Source: Actinacidiphila bryophytorum
GTDB lineage: Bacteria; Actinomycetota; Actinomycetes; Streptomycetales; Streptomycetaceae
Assembly (NCBI RefSeq): GCF_016916835.1
Contig: NZ_JAFFIX010000020.1
Coordinates: 1 to 64,000, forward strand
Length of the DNA stretch: 64,000 nt
Reading direction: 5' to 3'
The position numbers and the translations under genes are program-made. This document shows, in pieces, positions 53,100-61,368 of the stretch (position 1 is its first letter; every line of letters begins with the position of its first letter). Below the pieces are notes generated by a model. The model was not told where the DNA came from. It worked only from the letters and a program-made list of their open reading frames with translations, and ran no database searches.

Positions 53100-54059
53100 T
53101 CAGTTTGCCTTGCGGTGGCCCGCCGCCTTCTTCGCCGGCTTCTTGGCCGCGGTCTTGCGTGCCGCGGTCTTCTTGGCGGCCGTCTTCTTCGCCGCCTTCT
53201 TGGCGGTGCGCTTGCCGGACGTCCCCTCCCGGTCGCCCTTGGAACTCAGCTCGGTGACCGTCGCGTGCCGCCCCTCCCCGCCGCCGCGGCTGTCCTTGGC
53301 CTGGTCCACCGAGGCCTGCAGCGCCGACATCAGGTCCACCACCTGCCCGCCGCGGCCCTCCCCGCCCGCGGCCGGCGGCTCCGCGCCCTCCAGCTTCGCC
53401 GTCACCAGCGCCTCGACCGCGGCCGCGTACTCGTCGTGGTACGCCGACAGGTCCGCCTCGCCCAGCGCCTCGATCAGGGTGTCGGCCAGCTGCAGCTCGT
53501 TGTCGCTGATGTTGACCTTGCCGCGCGGCACCGCGTCGGCCGCCGAGTTCAGCTCGTCCGGCCAGCGCAGCGTCTGCAGCAGCAGGATGTCGTCGCGTGC
53601 GGTGATCAGCGCCAGGTGCTCGGAGTTGCGCATCGCGAACTTGCCGACCGCCGCCTTGCCCGAGCGGGCCAGCGCCTCGCGCATCAGGACGTACGGCTTG
53701 TTCGCCGTCGGGGAGGACGGCGCCAGGAAGTACGGCGTGTCCAGCTGCATCGCGTCCACCGAGGCCGCCTCCACGAAGCCGCTCACCTCGATGGTCTTGG
53801 CGGTCGGCAGCGGCAGCGCCTGCAGGTCGGCGTCGGTGACCTCGACCAGCTGGTCGTCCGGAGTCTCGAAGGCCCGGCCGATGTCCGCGGAGGTCAGCAC
53901 CTCCTCGTCCAGCTCGCAGGTCTTCTGATAGCGCACCCGGCCCTGGTCGGCCAGATGGATCTGCCGGAAGCTGATCTTGTGGCTCGACACCGCGGATCCG
54001 AGCTTCACCGGGATGGAGACCAGGCCGAAGGCCAGGGTCCCGCTCCAGACGCTGCGCAT
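53100..54059 (-). CDS. ku: Ku protein of bacterial non-homologous end joining
   Basis: The 319-residue protein has the Ku core (MRSVWSGTLAFGLVSIPVKLGSA, then ISFRQIHLADQGRVRYQKTCELD) forming a DNA-end-binding homodimer ring. The last about 45 residues are a repetitive Lys/Ala tail (KTAAKKTAAKK) that gives extra non-specific DNA binding, as in other Streptomyces Ku proteins. ATG 54059 follows AAAGGA. It is divergent from the LigD polymerase-domain gene. Confidence 0.95.
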   Translation of the reverse strand: MRSVWSGTLAFGLVSIPVKLGSAVSSHKISFRQIHLADQGRVRYQKTCELDEEVLTSADIGRAFETPDDQLVEVTDADLQALPLPTAKTIEVSGFVEAASVDAMQLDTPYFLAPSSPTANKPYVLMREALARSGKAAVGKFAMRNSEHLALITARDDILLLQTLRWPDELNSAADAVPRGKVNISDNELQLADTLIEALGEADLSAYHDEYAAAVEALVTAKLEGAEPPAAGGEGRGGQVVDLMSALQASVDQAKDSRGGGEGRHATVTELSSKGDREGTSGKRTAKKAAKKTAAKKTAARKTAAKKPAKKAAGHRKAN

Positions 54060-54097
54060 AGCGTGTCCTTTTTGTGGGGCTATGGGATCTTTATGGT
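54060..54097. promoter_or_regulatory. 38-bp divergent promoter between ku and ligD-pol
   Basis: This spacer is AT-richer than anything nearby. TATGGG (54081-54086) or GATCTT (54086-54091) may serve the plus gene, and CATAAA-like sequences serve ku on the other strand. The very short shared region implies joint regulation. Confidence 0.5.
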
Positions 54098-54982
54098 ATG
54101 CCGATCACCGAGGTCGAGGGCCGCCAGATCAAGCTCAGCCACCTCGACCGGGTGCTCTGGCCGGAGACCGGAACCACCAAGGGCGAGCTGCTGCACTACT
54201 ACGCGAGCGTCGCCGAAGTCCTCATCCCGCACTGCTCAGGACGCCCCGTCAGCTTCGTGCGGACCCCCGACGGCGTGCAGGGCCAGCGCTTCTTCCAGAA
54301 ACGCCCGCCCGCCGGTACGCCCGACTGGGTGACGACCGCGGAAACGCTCAGGAGCAGCGGCGAACTCATGCCGCAGGTCCAGGTCAACGACCTCGCCACC
54401 CTGATGTGGGCGGCCAACCTCGCCTGCGTGGAGATCCACACCCCGCAGTGGCGCTCAGCGGCGCCGGGAACCGCCGACCGCCTGGTCGTCGACCTCGACC
54501 CCGGCCCCGGCCGCACGGTGATCGACTGCTGCGAGGTGGCGCTGCTGCTGCGGGAGCGGCTCGCCGCCGACGGCATCGAGACCTGGGCCAAGACCAGCGG
54601 CTCGAAGGGCCTGCACCTCTACGCCGCGCTGAGCGGCGCCGACTCGCGGGAGGCCTCCGCCTACGCCCGGCGCGTCGCCCAGGAACTGGAACGCGCGCAC
54701 CCCGACCGGGTGGTCTCCCGCATGGCGAAGGCGGACCGGGCCGGGCGGGTGTTCATCGACTGGTCGCAGAACTCGGCGAAGAAGACGACGGCGACGCCGT
54801 ATACGGTACGGGCCCGGCCTTTTCCGACGGTCTCCACGCCGCTGGCATGGTCCGAGGTGGCCTCCGCGGCCACCCCCGCGGAGCTCACCTTCACCCTCGC
54901 CGACCTCCCCCCGCGCCTCGCCACCCACGGCGACCTCCTGTCCCCCCTCCTGTCCGCCGACGCGGCGGCCCCGCTCCCTTAG
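54098..54982 (+). CDS. ligD: Non-homologous end-joining DNA polymerase (LigD polymerase domain, stand-alone)
   Basis: The 294-residue archaeo-eukaryotic primase-type polymerase starts VEGRQIKLSHLDRVLWPETG, the LigD-Pol signature. The catalytic acidic motif is VVDLDPGPG, and KTSGSKGLHLYAAL and VFIDWSQNSAKKTTATPYTVRA are also present. It fills gaps and adds nucleotides at broken DNA ends held by Ku. Ligase and phosphoesterase domains are absent and must be separate proteins. ATG 54098 (MPITEVEG) was chosen over GTG 54074. Confidence 0.93.
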   Translation: MPITEVEGRQIKLSHLDRVLWPETGTTKGELLHYYASVAEVLIPHCSGRPVSFVRTPDGVQGQRFFQKRPPAGTPDWVTTAETLRSSGELMPQVQVNDLATLMWAANLACVEIHTPQWRSAAPGTADRLVVDLDPGPGRTVIDCCEVALLLRERLAADGIETWAKTSGSKGLHLYAALSGADSREASAYARRVAQELERAHPDRVVSRMAKADRAGRVFIDWSQNSAKKTTATPYTVRARPFPTVSTPLAWSEVASAATPAELTFTLADLPPRLATHGDLLSPLLSADAAAPLP

Positions 54983-55180
54983 GTGATTGCCCCTTGCTGT
55001 GGCGTTGCGTCCTTCCCGCCGTGGACGGGGGCGCTCCGTTCTCCCCCAGAGGGGGGTACCCCCACGCGCCCCTGAGGGGTGCCCTCTCCCGCAGAGGTGG
55101 CGCTTTGAGGCGGTGCCGTCTGCCTGCGAGGGTGAGCGTCTTCCAGGGGCGCGGGGAACTGCGCGTGCAACCCGCCACGC
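54983..55180 (+). repeat. Dispersed 3'-end repeat, copy 3 (expanded)
   Basis: It begins immediately after the ligD-pol stop: TGATTGCCCCTTGCTGTGG, then a diverged left arm (CGCGCCCCTG at 55065-55074) interrupted by extra GGGG/CCCC sequence. AGGGTGAGCGTCTTC follows, and an intact right arm is at 55144-55165 (GGGGCGCGGGGAACTGCG). The orientation is that of the upstream gene, as in copies 1 and 2. Confidence 0.85.
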
Positions 55181-55235
55181 ACCGGAGGGTGCAAGGCCAG
55201 CGCAAGGGGCACCCTCGCGCGCCCGGCCCGGAGAG

Positions 55236-55886
55236 CTATGAGCTCGGCTCTCCGTGCCAGCGCCAGCTGGATTGCCGGGCGAGGCCCGGGAGCGTCGTGC
55301 GGCCCGTGGACCACAGCAGCGCGGGCCACGGCTCGGCGTCGGCGGGCGCGTCGGGGAAGAGCCGGTGCAAGACCCTGGCGCAGAGCCCGGCCGGCGGCTC
55401 GAAGGGCAGCCCGTGCCCGGAGACGATGTCATGGGTGTGGACGAGCGTCTCGACCACACCCATCGCCCCGAAGCCCGCGGGGTCCGACACCCCGAACACG
55501 TGGTGCGAGCGCACGGCGGGCGAGGTGGTGCGGACCATCGAGGTCAGCAGCGCGCCGCAGGCGTCGAGCACCTGGAGCAGGCCCGCGCCGCCCTCCGCCC
55601 GGTCCACGAAGACCGTGCTCGCCGGGCCGCCCGGCGTCTCCCGGCGCCAGGTGACCGGCACGTGCGTGGTCAGCGGGGGCTTTCGCGGCCCGAGTTGGAG
55701 CGCGTACGCGAAGAGGTCGTCCGCCAGGTGCTCCGCGGTCTGCCAGCAGGTCCACTCCAGGGTGCCGGCCGGCTGGTCCCAGCCGCTGTCGGGGACGTCC
55801 TGCAGGGCGGCCACCGCGAGCTGTACGGCGAGGTCGACGTCGTCTGCGGTCACGGGTCCCGGGAGGTCCTTCGGTGCGGAAGTCAT
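55236..55886 (-). CDS. Maleylpyruvate isomerase/DinB-like fold protein
   Basis: The 216-residue protein has the N-terminal four-helix metal-binding fold. TLEWTCWQTAEHLADDLFAYALQLG has the first histidine, and GVVETLVHTHDIVSGHGLP the HxHD pair; both are typical of mycothiol-dependent maleylpyruvate isomerase and related thiol transferases. The substrate is unknown. ATG 55886 has TACCGT exactly 12 bp upstream (plus strand 55893-55898) and no ribosome binding site, so it is likely leaderless. Confidence 0.8.
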   Translation of the reverse strand: MTSAPKDLPGPVTADDVDLAVQLAVAALQDVPDSGWDQPAGTLEWTCWQTAEHLADDLFAYALQLGPRKPPLTTHVPVTWRRETPGGPASTVFVDRAEGGAGLLQVLDACGALLTSMVRTTSPAVRSHHVFGVSDPAGFGAMGVVETLVHTHDIVSGHGLPFEPPAGLCARVLHRLFPDAPADAEPWPALLWSTGRTTLPGLARQSSWRWHGEPSS

Positions 55887-55928
55887 GCCGGGACGGTACA
55901 ACCGCCGGGGGCCGTACGGCCCACCGCG

Positions 55929-57092
55929 TCAGGGCGCGAAGATCCGCTGGGCGGCAACCGCGGCGCCGCCGCGCGCCCAGGCCTCGAACGGCAGCGGCCG
56001 CACCACCAGGTCGCAGTCGGCCGCGGCGCCGAAGGCCTGGGCGCGGAAGGCCGCGCGGACCGCGTCGGCGAACAGGTCGTAGGAGGCCACGCCCTCGCCG
56101 GAGATGACGATGCGCTGCGGGCCGACCAGGTTGGCGATCGAGGCCATGGCCAGGCCGAGCGCCCGCCCGGCGCGGGCGAAGACCTCGCGTACGGCCGGGT
56201 CGCCGGCGTGTGCGCGCCGCACCGCGGCGGCCATGGTCAGCTCCGGGTCCCCGGTGGCCTGCCTGGCCTGCTCGGTGATCGCGTGGGTGGCGGCGACCGC
56301 CTCCACGCACCCGGTGTTGCCGCAGGTGCAGACCCGGTCGCCGCCGACCGGCAGGTGCCCGGCCTCGCCCGCGACCCCGTAGGCCCCCGACACCACCCGG
56401 CCCTCGACCGCGATGCCGCAGCCGATCCCGGCGCCGACGGTGACCAGCGCGAAGGACGACAGGCCCGCGCCCGCGCCGAACCACTGCTCGGCCACGGTCA
56501 GCGCCCGCACGTCGTTCTCGACCACGGCCGGCACACCCGCGGCACCTTCGACCAGCCGGGCCAGCGGCACCTGCCGCCAGTCGAGGAAGGGCGAGTACTG
56601 CACGGTCCCGGCCCGCGCGTCGATGTCGCCCGCGAGGGTCACGCCGATGCCGTGCACCCCGCCAGGGGACTCGGCGCCGGCCTGCGCCGCCGCCCCGCCG
56701 TCCGCCCGCAGCCGGGCCACCAGCCGGGCCACCGCACGTACCGCGCTGTCGACGTCGCGCGAGGCCAGCGGGGCGCGGCGGGCGGCGAGCGGGGCGGCGG
56801 TGAGGTCGGTGAGGACCCCGATCAGCTCGTCGCCGGTGACCTTGACCCCGACGAAACGCGCGCGCTCGGGCCGTACGGCCATCGGCGTCGCGGGCCGGCC
56901 GCTGCCCCGCTCGCCCTCGGGGCGGCCCAGTTCCGCGATCCAGCCGTCGGCCAGCAGCGGAGCGGCGACCTTGGTGACCGCACCGGGCGACAGGCCGGTG
57001 CGGCGCCCCAGCTCCGCCCGGGTGAGGGGGCCGTGCACCAGCAGTGTCCTGAAGACCAGGGCGGCGGCCGGCGGCCGCCCGGCGAGCGTCAT
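55929..57092 (-). CDS. ROK family transcriptional repressor
   Basis: The 387-residue protein has an N-terminal winged helix (LVFRTLLVHGPLTRAELGRRTGLSPGAVTKVAAPLL) and a ROK domain with intact landmarks: VENDVRALTVAE, GAGIGCGIAVEGRVVSGAYGVAGEAGHLPVG and the zinc loop CTCGNTGCVE. A sugar ligand is therefore likely. It is divergent from the GH36 alpha-galactosidase, which it probably represses until galactoside is present. Confidence 0.92.
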   Translation of the reverse strand: MTLAGRPPAAALVFRTLLVHGPLTRAELGRRTGLSPGAVTKVAAPLLADGWIAELGRPEGERGSGRPATPMAVRPERARFVGVKVTGDELIGVLTDLTAAPLAARRAPLASRDVDSAVRAVARLVARLRADGGAAAQAGAESPGGVHGIGVTLAGDIDARAGTVQYSPFLDWRQVPLARLVEGAAGVPAVVENDVRALTVAEQWFGAGAGLSSFALVTVGAGIGCGIAVEGRVVSGAYGVAGEAGHLPVGGDRVCTCGNTGCVEAVAATHAITEQARQATGDPELTMAAAVRRAHAGDPAVREVFARAGRALGLAMASIANLVGPQRIVISGEGVASYDLFADAVRAAFRAQAFGAAADCDLVVRPLPFEAWARGGAAVAAQRIFAP

Positions 57093-57107
57093 GCGGCCGA
57101 CCTTACC

Positions 57108-57215
57108 TTTCCACCGGAAAACAGCAAGGTGTCCGACAGGCCCGGCCCCGTATCCCTGACCTGCTGTCAGCAGGCTGTGAATATGTTGACCACGGAAGGA
57201 AACTCAGCCTAGATT
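57108..57215. promoter_or_regulatory. Divergent control region of the ROK and alpha-galactosidase genes
   Basis: TTTCC-ACC-GGAAA (57108-57120) and CCTGCTG-T-CAGCAGG (57160-57174) are two perfect palindromes. TTGACC (57186-57191) with TAGATT 18 bp later (57210-57215) is the likely alpha-galactosidase promoter. The first palindrome lies 15 bp from the ROK start, fitting autorepression. Confidence 0.7.
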
Positions 57216-57245
57216 CGGCCGGGACCCGAGGAGAGGACCCCCGCC

Positions 57246-59426
57246 ATGCAGAACGCCACCGCACGGACCGCCACCCTGCGCGCGGCGGGGACCGCCCTGG
57301 TCCTGGAGCTGACCGAGCCGGTGCCGCGGGTCCTGCACTGGGGCGCCGACCCCGGCGAGCTGTCGGACGCCGACGCGGCGGCCCTCGCCCTCACCGCGGA
57401 CGGCGCCGTCCTCAACAACGCCATCGACCAGCCGCGCCGCCTGACCGTGTGGCCGACCGAGGCCGACGGCTGGTCGGGCACCCCCGCCCACGAGGGCCAT
57501 CTCGCGGGCGGCGCCGCAGCCCCGGGCCCGGTGCTCACCGGCAGCGCCCAGCGCACCTTCGACGCCGGCGGCGGCGAGGTCGAACTGACCCTCGCCGACG
57601 CCGCAGCGGCCCTCGACATCACCGTCACCTACCGCCTGGAGCCCTCCGGGGTACTCGGCGTGAGCGCGCAGCTGGCCCGCAGGTCCGACGCGGGGCCAGA
57701 ACCGTATGACCTCGCCCGCGTCTCCACACTGCTGCCGCTGCCGGCCCGCGCCAGCGAGGTGCTGGACTTCACCGGCAAGTGGAGCAGGGAGCGGCAGCCG
57801 CAGCGCCGCCCGCTCGGCCACGGCTCCTACGTCCGCGAGGTGCGGCGCGGCAAGCCCGGCCTGGACTCGCCGTACCTGCTGGCCGCGGGAGTGCCCGGGT
57901 TCGGCTTCCGGGACGGCGAGGTGTGGGGGGTGCACGTCGCCTGGAGCGGCGACCAGCGCTACCTGGTCGAGCAGCTCCCAGAGGGCGCGGGCGTGCACGC
58001 GGCGGTCCTCGGCGGCGGCGAGCTGCTGCGCGCGGGCGAGATCCGGCTCGCCCCGGGCGAGACCTACCGCACCCCGGTCTGCCACTTCGGCTGGTCGGCC
58101 GACGGGCTCGACGGCCTGGCCGACCGCTTCCACGCCCTGCTGCGCGCCCGCCCCGGCCACCCGAGCACCCCGCGCCCCGTGGTGCTCAACAGCTGGGAGG
58201 CCGTCTACTTCGACCACGACCTGGACCGGCTGCGCCGCCTCGCCGACCGGGCCGCCGAGGTCGGCGTGGAGCGCTTCGTGCTGGACGACGGCTGGTTCAC
58301 CGGCCGCCGCTCGGACAACGCGGGCCTGGGCGACTGGTACGTCGACCCGCAGATGTGGCCGGAAGGCCTCGGGCCGCTCGCCGACCACGTCAGGGCGCTC
58401 GGCATGGACTTCGGGCTGTGGTTCGAACCCGAGATGGTCAACCCGGACTCGCGCCTGGCGCGCGAGCACCCCGACTGGATCCTGGGCCCCGCCCGCGGGC
58501 GCGGCCCCACCTCGCGCCACCAGTACGTGCTGGACGTCTCGCACCCCGGCGCGTGGGCGTATCTGCTGGAGCGGCTCGACACCCTGGTGGCCGAGTACGG
58601 CATCGCCTACATCAAGTGGGACCACAACCGGGAACTGCACGAGGCGGTGCACGGCCCGGGCGACCGGCCCGCCGGGCACGCCCAGGTCGAGGCCTTCTAC
58701 CGGCTGCTCGACGCGCTGCGCGAACGGCACCCGGCACTGGAGATCGAGAGCTGCGCGTCCGGCGGCGGCCGGATCGACCTGGGCGTGCTCGCCAGGACCG
58801 ACCGGGTGTGGACCTCGGACTGCAACGACCCGGTCGAGCGGCAGACCATCCAGCGGTGGACCGGCCAACTGCTGCCGCCCGAGCTGATCGGCGCGCACGT
58901 CGGGGCCGCCGAGAGCCACACCACAGGACGGGTCACCGCCGACACCTTCCGCATGGCCACCAGCCTCTTCTGCCACCCCGGCATCGAACAGGACCTCACC
59001 CGCTGCGACGCGGGCGAGCTGGCCAGGATCACCGCGTGGACCGCCCTCTACCGCGAGCTGCGCCCGCTGCTGCACAGCGGCCGCCAGGTGCGCGCCGACC
59101 TGCCGGGTGAGGCCGTCCTGCTGCACGGCGTCGTCGCCGCCGACTCCTCGGCCGCGCTCTACTGCTGGGCGCGGCTGGCGACCTCGCCCGAAGGCCAGTC
59201 GGGCCGGGTGCGGCTGCCGGGCCTGGCCCCCGGCGCGGACTACCGGGTCCGGGTCCGCACCGACCTCGGGCTGCCCTCGCTGCACCAGACCTCGGGCCCC
59301 GCCTGGTTCACCGCGGCCCTGGAGGACTGGGTGCCGCTGCCCGGCACGGTGCTGTCGCTGGCCGGTCTGCCGATGCCCACGCTGAACCCCGCCCACGCCC
59401 TGCTGCTGGAGGTGCGCACGGCCTGA
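57246..59426 (+). CDS. Alpha-galactosidase, glycoside hydrolase family 36
   Basis: The 726-residue protein has an N-terminal beta-supersandwich and a catalytic barrel. The nucleophile is in YIKWDHNRE (D459) and the acid/base in VWTSDCNDPVERQTIQRW (D525). GWFTGRRSDNAGLGDWYVDPQMWPEGL and LWFEPEMVNPDS match the family closely. It hydrolyses alpha-1,6-galactosides such as melibiose and raffinose. No signal peptide is seen, so substrate must be imported. ATG 57246 follows GAGAGGA. Control is by the divergent ROK protein. Confidence 0.95.
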   Translation: MQNATARTATLRAAGTALVLELTEPVPRVLHWGADPGELSDADAAALALTADGAVLNNAIDQPRRLTVWPTEADGWSGTPAHEGHLAGGAAAPGPVLTGSAQRTFDAGGGEVELTLADAAAALDITVTYRLEPSGVLGVSAQLARRSDAGPEPYDLARVSTLLPLPARASEVLDFTGKWSRERQPQRRPLGHGSYVREVRRGKPGLDSPYLLAAGVPGFGFRDGEVWGVHVAWSGDQRYLVEQLPEGAGVHAAVLGGGELLRAGEIRLAPGETYRTPVCHFGWSADGLDGLADRFHALLRARPGHPSTPRPVVLNSWEAVYFDHDLDRLRRLADRAAEVGVERFVLDDGWFTGRRSDNAGLGDWYVDPQMWPEGLGPLADHVRALGMDFGLWFEPEMVNPDSRLAREHPDWILGPARGRGPTSRHQYVLDVSHPGAWAYLLERLDTLVAEYGIAYIKWDHNRELHEAVHGPGDRPAGHAQVEAFYRLLDALRERHPALEIESCASGGGRIDLGVLARTDRVWTSDCNDPVERQTIQRWTGQLLPPELIGAHVGAAESHTTGRVTADTFRMATSLFCHPGIEQDLTRCDAGELARITAWTALYRELRPLLHSGRQVRADLPGEAVLLHGVVAADSSAALYCWARLATSPEGQSGRVRLPGLAPGADYRVRVRTDLGLPSLHQTSGPAWFTAALEDWVPLPGTVLSLAGLPMPTLNPAHALLLEVRTA

Positions 59427-59552
59427 GCGGCAGCGGGCCTCGTCCGTTCGGCCCACCCCGGCTGCGGCGGCGGCGCCCGGTGGACAGGGTGCAGAGCGAG
59501 GGACCGGCGGGCGGACCCGGCCGGACGACGACGGGATCAGGGAGCACACCCG

Positions 59553-60911
59553 ATGGACCTCAGCAGCACCGTGGACGGCCTGATGGACGGCCTCACCGCC
59601 GACCTGGTGCGGCTCGCGGAGATCCCCTCGATCGCCTTCCCCGGCTATCCGCGCTCGGAGGTGATCAGGGCGCACGACCTGCTGGTGGCCCTGCTGCGGG
59701 AGGCGGGCGTCGAGCACGTCGAGAGCATCGACCTGCCCGGCACCTCGCCGGTGATCTACGCCGAGGTGCCGCCGCCGGACCCGGACGCGCCGACCGTGCT
59801 GCTCTACGGCCACTACGACGTGCAGCCGCCGGGCGACGAGTCGCTGTGGCTGTCCCCGCCCTTCGAACCCACCCCGGTCGAGGGCGGGCTGCGGGCGCGC
59901 GGCATCGCGGACGACAAGTCCAACGTCATCGCGCACCTGGGGGTGCTGCGGGCCTACGGGGGCCGGCCGCCCACCGGGCTGAAGATCGTCATCGAGGGCC
60001 AGGAGGAGTACGGCAGCGCCTTCGACGACCACCCGCCAACCGACCCGGATCGCTTCGCCTGCGACGCCATGGTGATCGCCGACATGGGCAACCTGCGGCC
60101 CGGCACCCCGACCCTCACCACCGGGCTGCGCGGTGTCGCCGAGGTCGTGGTGGAGGTGCGGACGCTGGCCGAGGCCCGGCACAGCGGCGGGTTCGGCGGC
60201 GCCGCCCCCGACGCGCTGCTCGCCCTGGTCCGCGCACTGTCCGGGCTGCACGACGAGCGGGGCGACGTGGCGGTGCCCGGGCTGCGCCGCGAGGAGTGGG
60301 ACGGGGCCTCGTACACCGAGCGGGAGTTCCGCGAACTGGCGGCCGTGGCCGACGGGATGCCGCTGACCGGCAGCGGCAGCCTGGGGGAGCGGCTGTGGAG
60401 CGGACCGGCGATCACCGTCATCGGCCTGGACGCCCCGTCCGTCGACGGCGCCGCCTCCGCGGTCGTCCCCTACGCCCGCGCCAAGCTCAACCTGCGGGTC
60501 CACCCGCGGCAGGACCCGCGGGAGGCCACCGGTGCGCTCGTCCGCTTCCTGCGCGAAAGCCGCCCGTACGGCATCGAGTTGACGGTCACGCCGAGCGACG
60601 CGGGACCCGGCTTCGAGGCGGCGACCGGCGGCCCCGCCTACCGGGCGGCCCGCACCGCGCTGCGCGAAGGCTGGGGCGCCGAGCCGCAGTTCGCGGCGAG
60701 CGGCGGATCCATCCCGCTGGTCAACGGCCTCGCGAGGGCCGCGCCGAACGCGGAGGTGCTGCTGTTCGGCGCCCAGGACGGCCTGTGCGCCCTGCACGCG
60801 CCCAACGAGCGGGTGCTCCTGTCGGAACTGCGCGGCGCGGTGATCGCCGAGGCCGCTTTCCTGCGCGAGTACGCCGCCGCCTTCCGTGCTCAGCGCGGCA
60901 CCCCGCGCTGA
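59553..60911 (+). CDS. M20 family metallopeptidase (dipeptidase-like)
   Basis: The 452-residue protein has two-zinc site motifs: YGHYDVQPPG (His and following Asp), GIADDKSNV (bridging Asp), the catalytic glutamate in EGQEEYGS, ADMGN, and the final His in LHAPNE. The dimerisation insert is normal. It probably trims dipeptides or acylated amino acids. ATG 59553 follows AGGGAG by about 10 nt; transcription may continue from the alpha-galactosidase gene 126 bp upstream. Confidence 0.9.
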   Translation: MDLSSTVDGLMDGLTADLVRLAEIPSIAFPGYPRSEVIRAHDLLVALLREAGVEHVESIDLPGTSPVIYAEVPPPDPDAPTVLLYGHYDVQPPGDESLWLSPPFEPTPVEGGLRARGIADDKSNVIAHLGVLRAYGGRPPTGLKIVIEGQEEYGSAFDDHPPTDPDRFACDAMVIADMGNLRPGTPTLTTGLRGVAEVVVEVRTLAEARHSGGFGGAAPDALLALVRALSGLHDERGDVAVPGLRREEWDGASYTEREFRELAAVADGMPLTGSGSLGERLWSGPAITVIGLDAPSVDGAASAVVPYARAKLNLRVHPRQDPREATGALVRFLRESRPYGIELTVTPSDAGPGFEAATGGPAYRAARTALREGWGAEPQFAASGGSIPLVNGLARAAPNAEVLLFGAQDGLCALHAPNERVLLSELRGAVIAEAAFLREYAAAFRAQRGTPR

Positions 60912-60926
60912 GCCCGCAACCAACGA

Positions 60927-60949
60927 ATGCAATTGCATCGGGAATTGCA
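60927..60949. promoter_or_regulatory. Palindrome and direct repeat upstream of the DUF397 gene
   Basis: ATGCAATTGCAT (60927-60938) is a perfect 12-bp palindrome. AATTGCA recurs at 60931-60937 and 60943-60949, and ATGCAGTTGC follows at 60951. It is a likely binding site for the XRE regulator or another dimer. Confidence 0.6.
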
Positions 60950-61045
60950 GATGCAGTTGCCGGGTAGAGGTGTGTGTGAGTGCCGCGGTCCGCGGTGCTG
61001 GAGCGACGGACGAGCCCGGTGGACTCAGGAAAGAGGCGATGCCCT

Positions 61046-61285
61046 GTGGAGCAGTCGATCGGCAACGGAGTGCAGGCCAGCAGCATTTCCGGGGTGGAGT
61101 GGACCAAGAGCGCCCGCAGCAACCAGAGTGGCAACTGCGTCGAGGTTGCCCAACTGCCGGGCGGCGGCGTGGCAGTTCGCAATTCACGCTTCCCTGACGG
61201 CCCTGCTCTGGTATACACGCAGGCAGAGATGGCCGCATTCGTCGAGGGCGCCAAGGACGGCGACTTCGACGCTTTTACGGTGTGA
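61046..61285 (+). CDS. DUF397 domain protein
   Basis: The 79-residue protein has the DUF397 pattern VEWTKSARSNQSGNCVEVAQLPGGGVAVRNSRFPDGPALVYT. These small proteins pair with XRE/DUF5753 regulators in Streptomyces, and members of the class influence development and antibiotic production; some act as antagonists of the partner regulator. GTG 61046 follows GAGG. The XRE partner is next, 83 bp downstream. Confidence 0.9.
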   Translation: MEQSIGNGVQASSISGVEWTKSARSNQSGNCVEVAQLPGGGVAVRNSRFPDGPALVYTQAEMAAFVEGAKDGDFDAFTV

Positions 61286-61334
61286 AGCCCGCTGTTTGAC
61301 GTCCAGGAGGACGAACTGCGGGCTTCGCGGTGCA

Positions 61335-61353
61335 ATACTGGCCCGTCCAGTAT
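61335..61353 (+). promoter_or_regulatory. Inverted repeat directly upstream of the XRE gene
   Basis: ATACTGG-CCCGT-CCAGTAT is a perfect 7-5-7 inverted repeat ending 16 bp before ATG 61369. It is probably the regulator's own operator. Confidence 0.65.
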
Positions 61354-61368
61354 GACTCGGGAGCTCGC

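Noticed and set aside
57204..61238. 1344-codon minus-strand open frame spanning the alpha-galactosidase and M20 genes
   Set aside because: It covers two well-supported plus-strand genes, has shadow composition and contains no motif.
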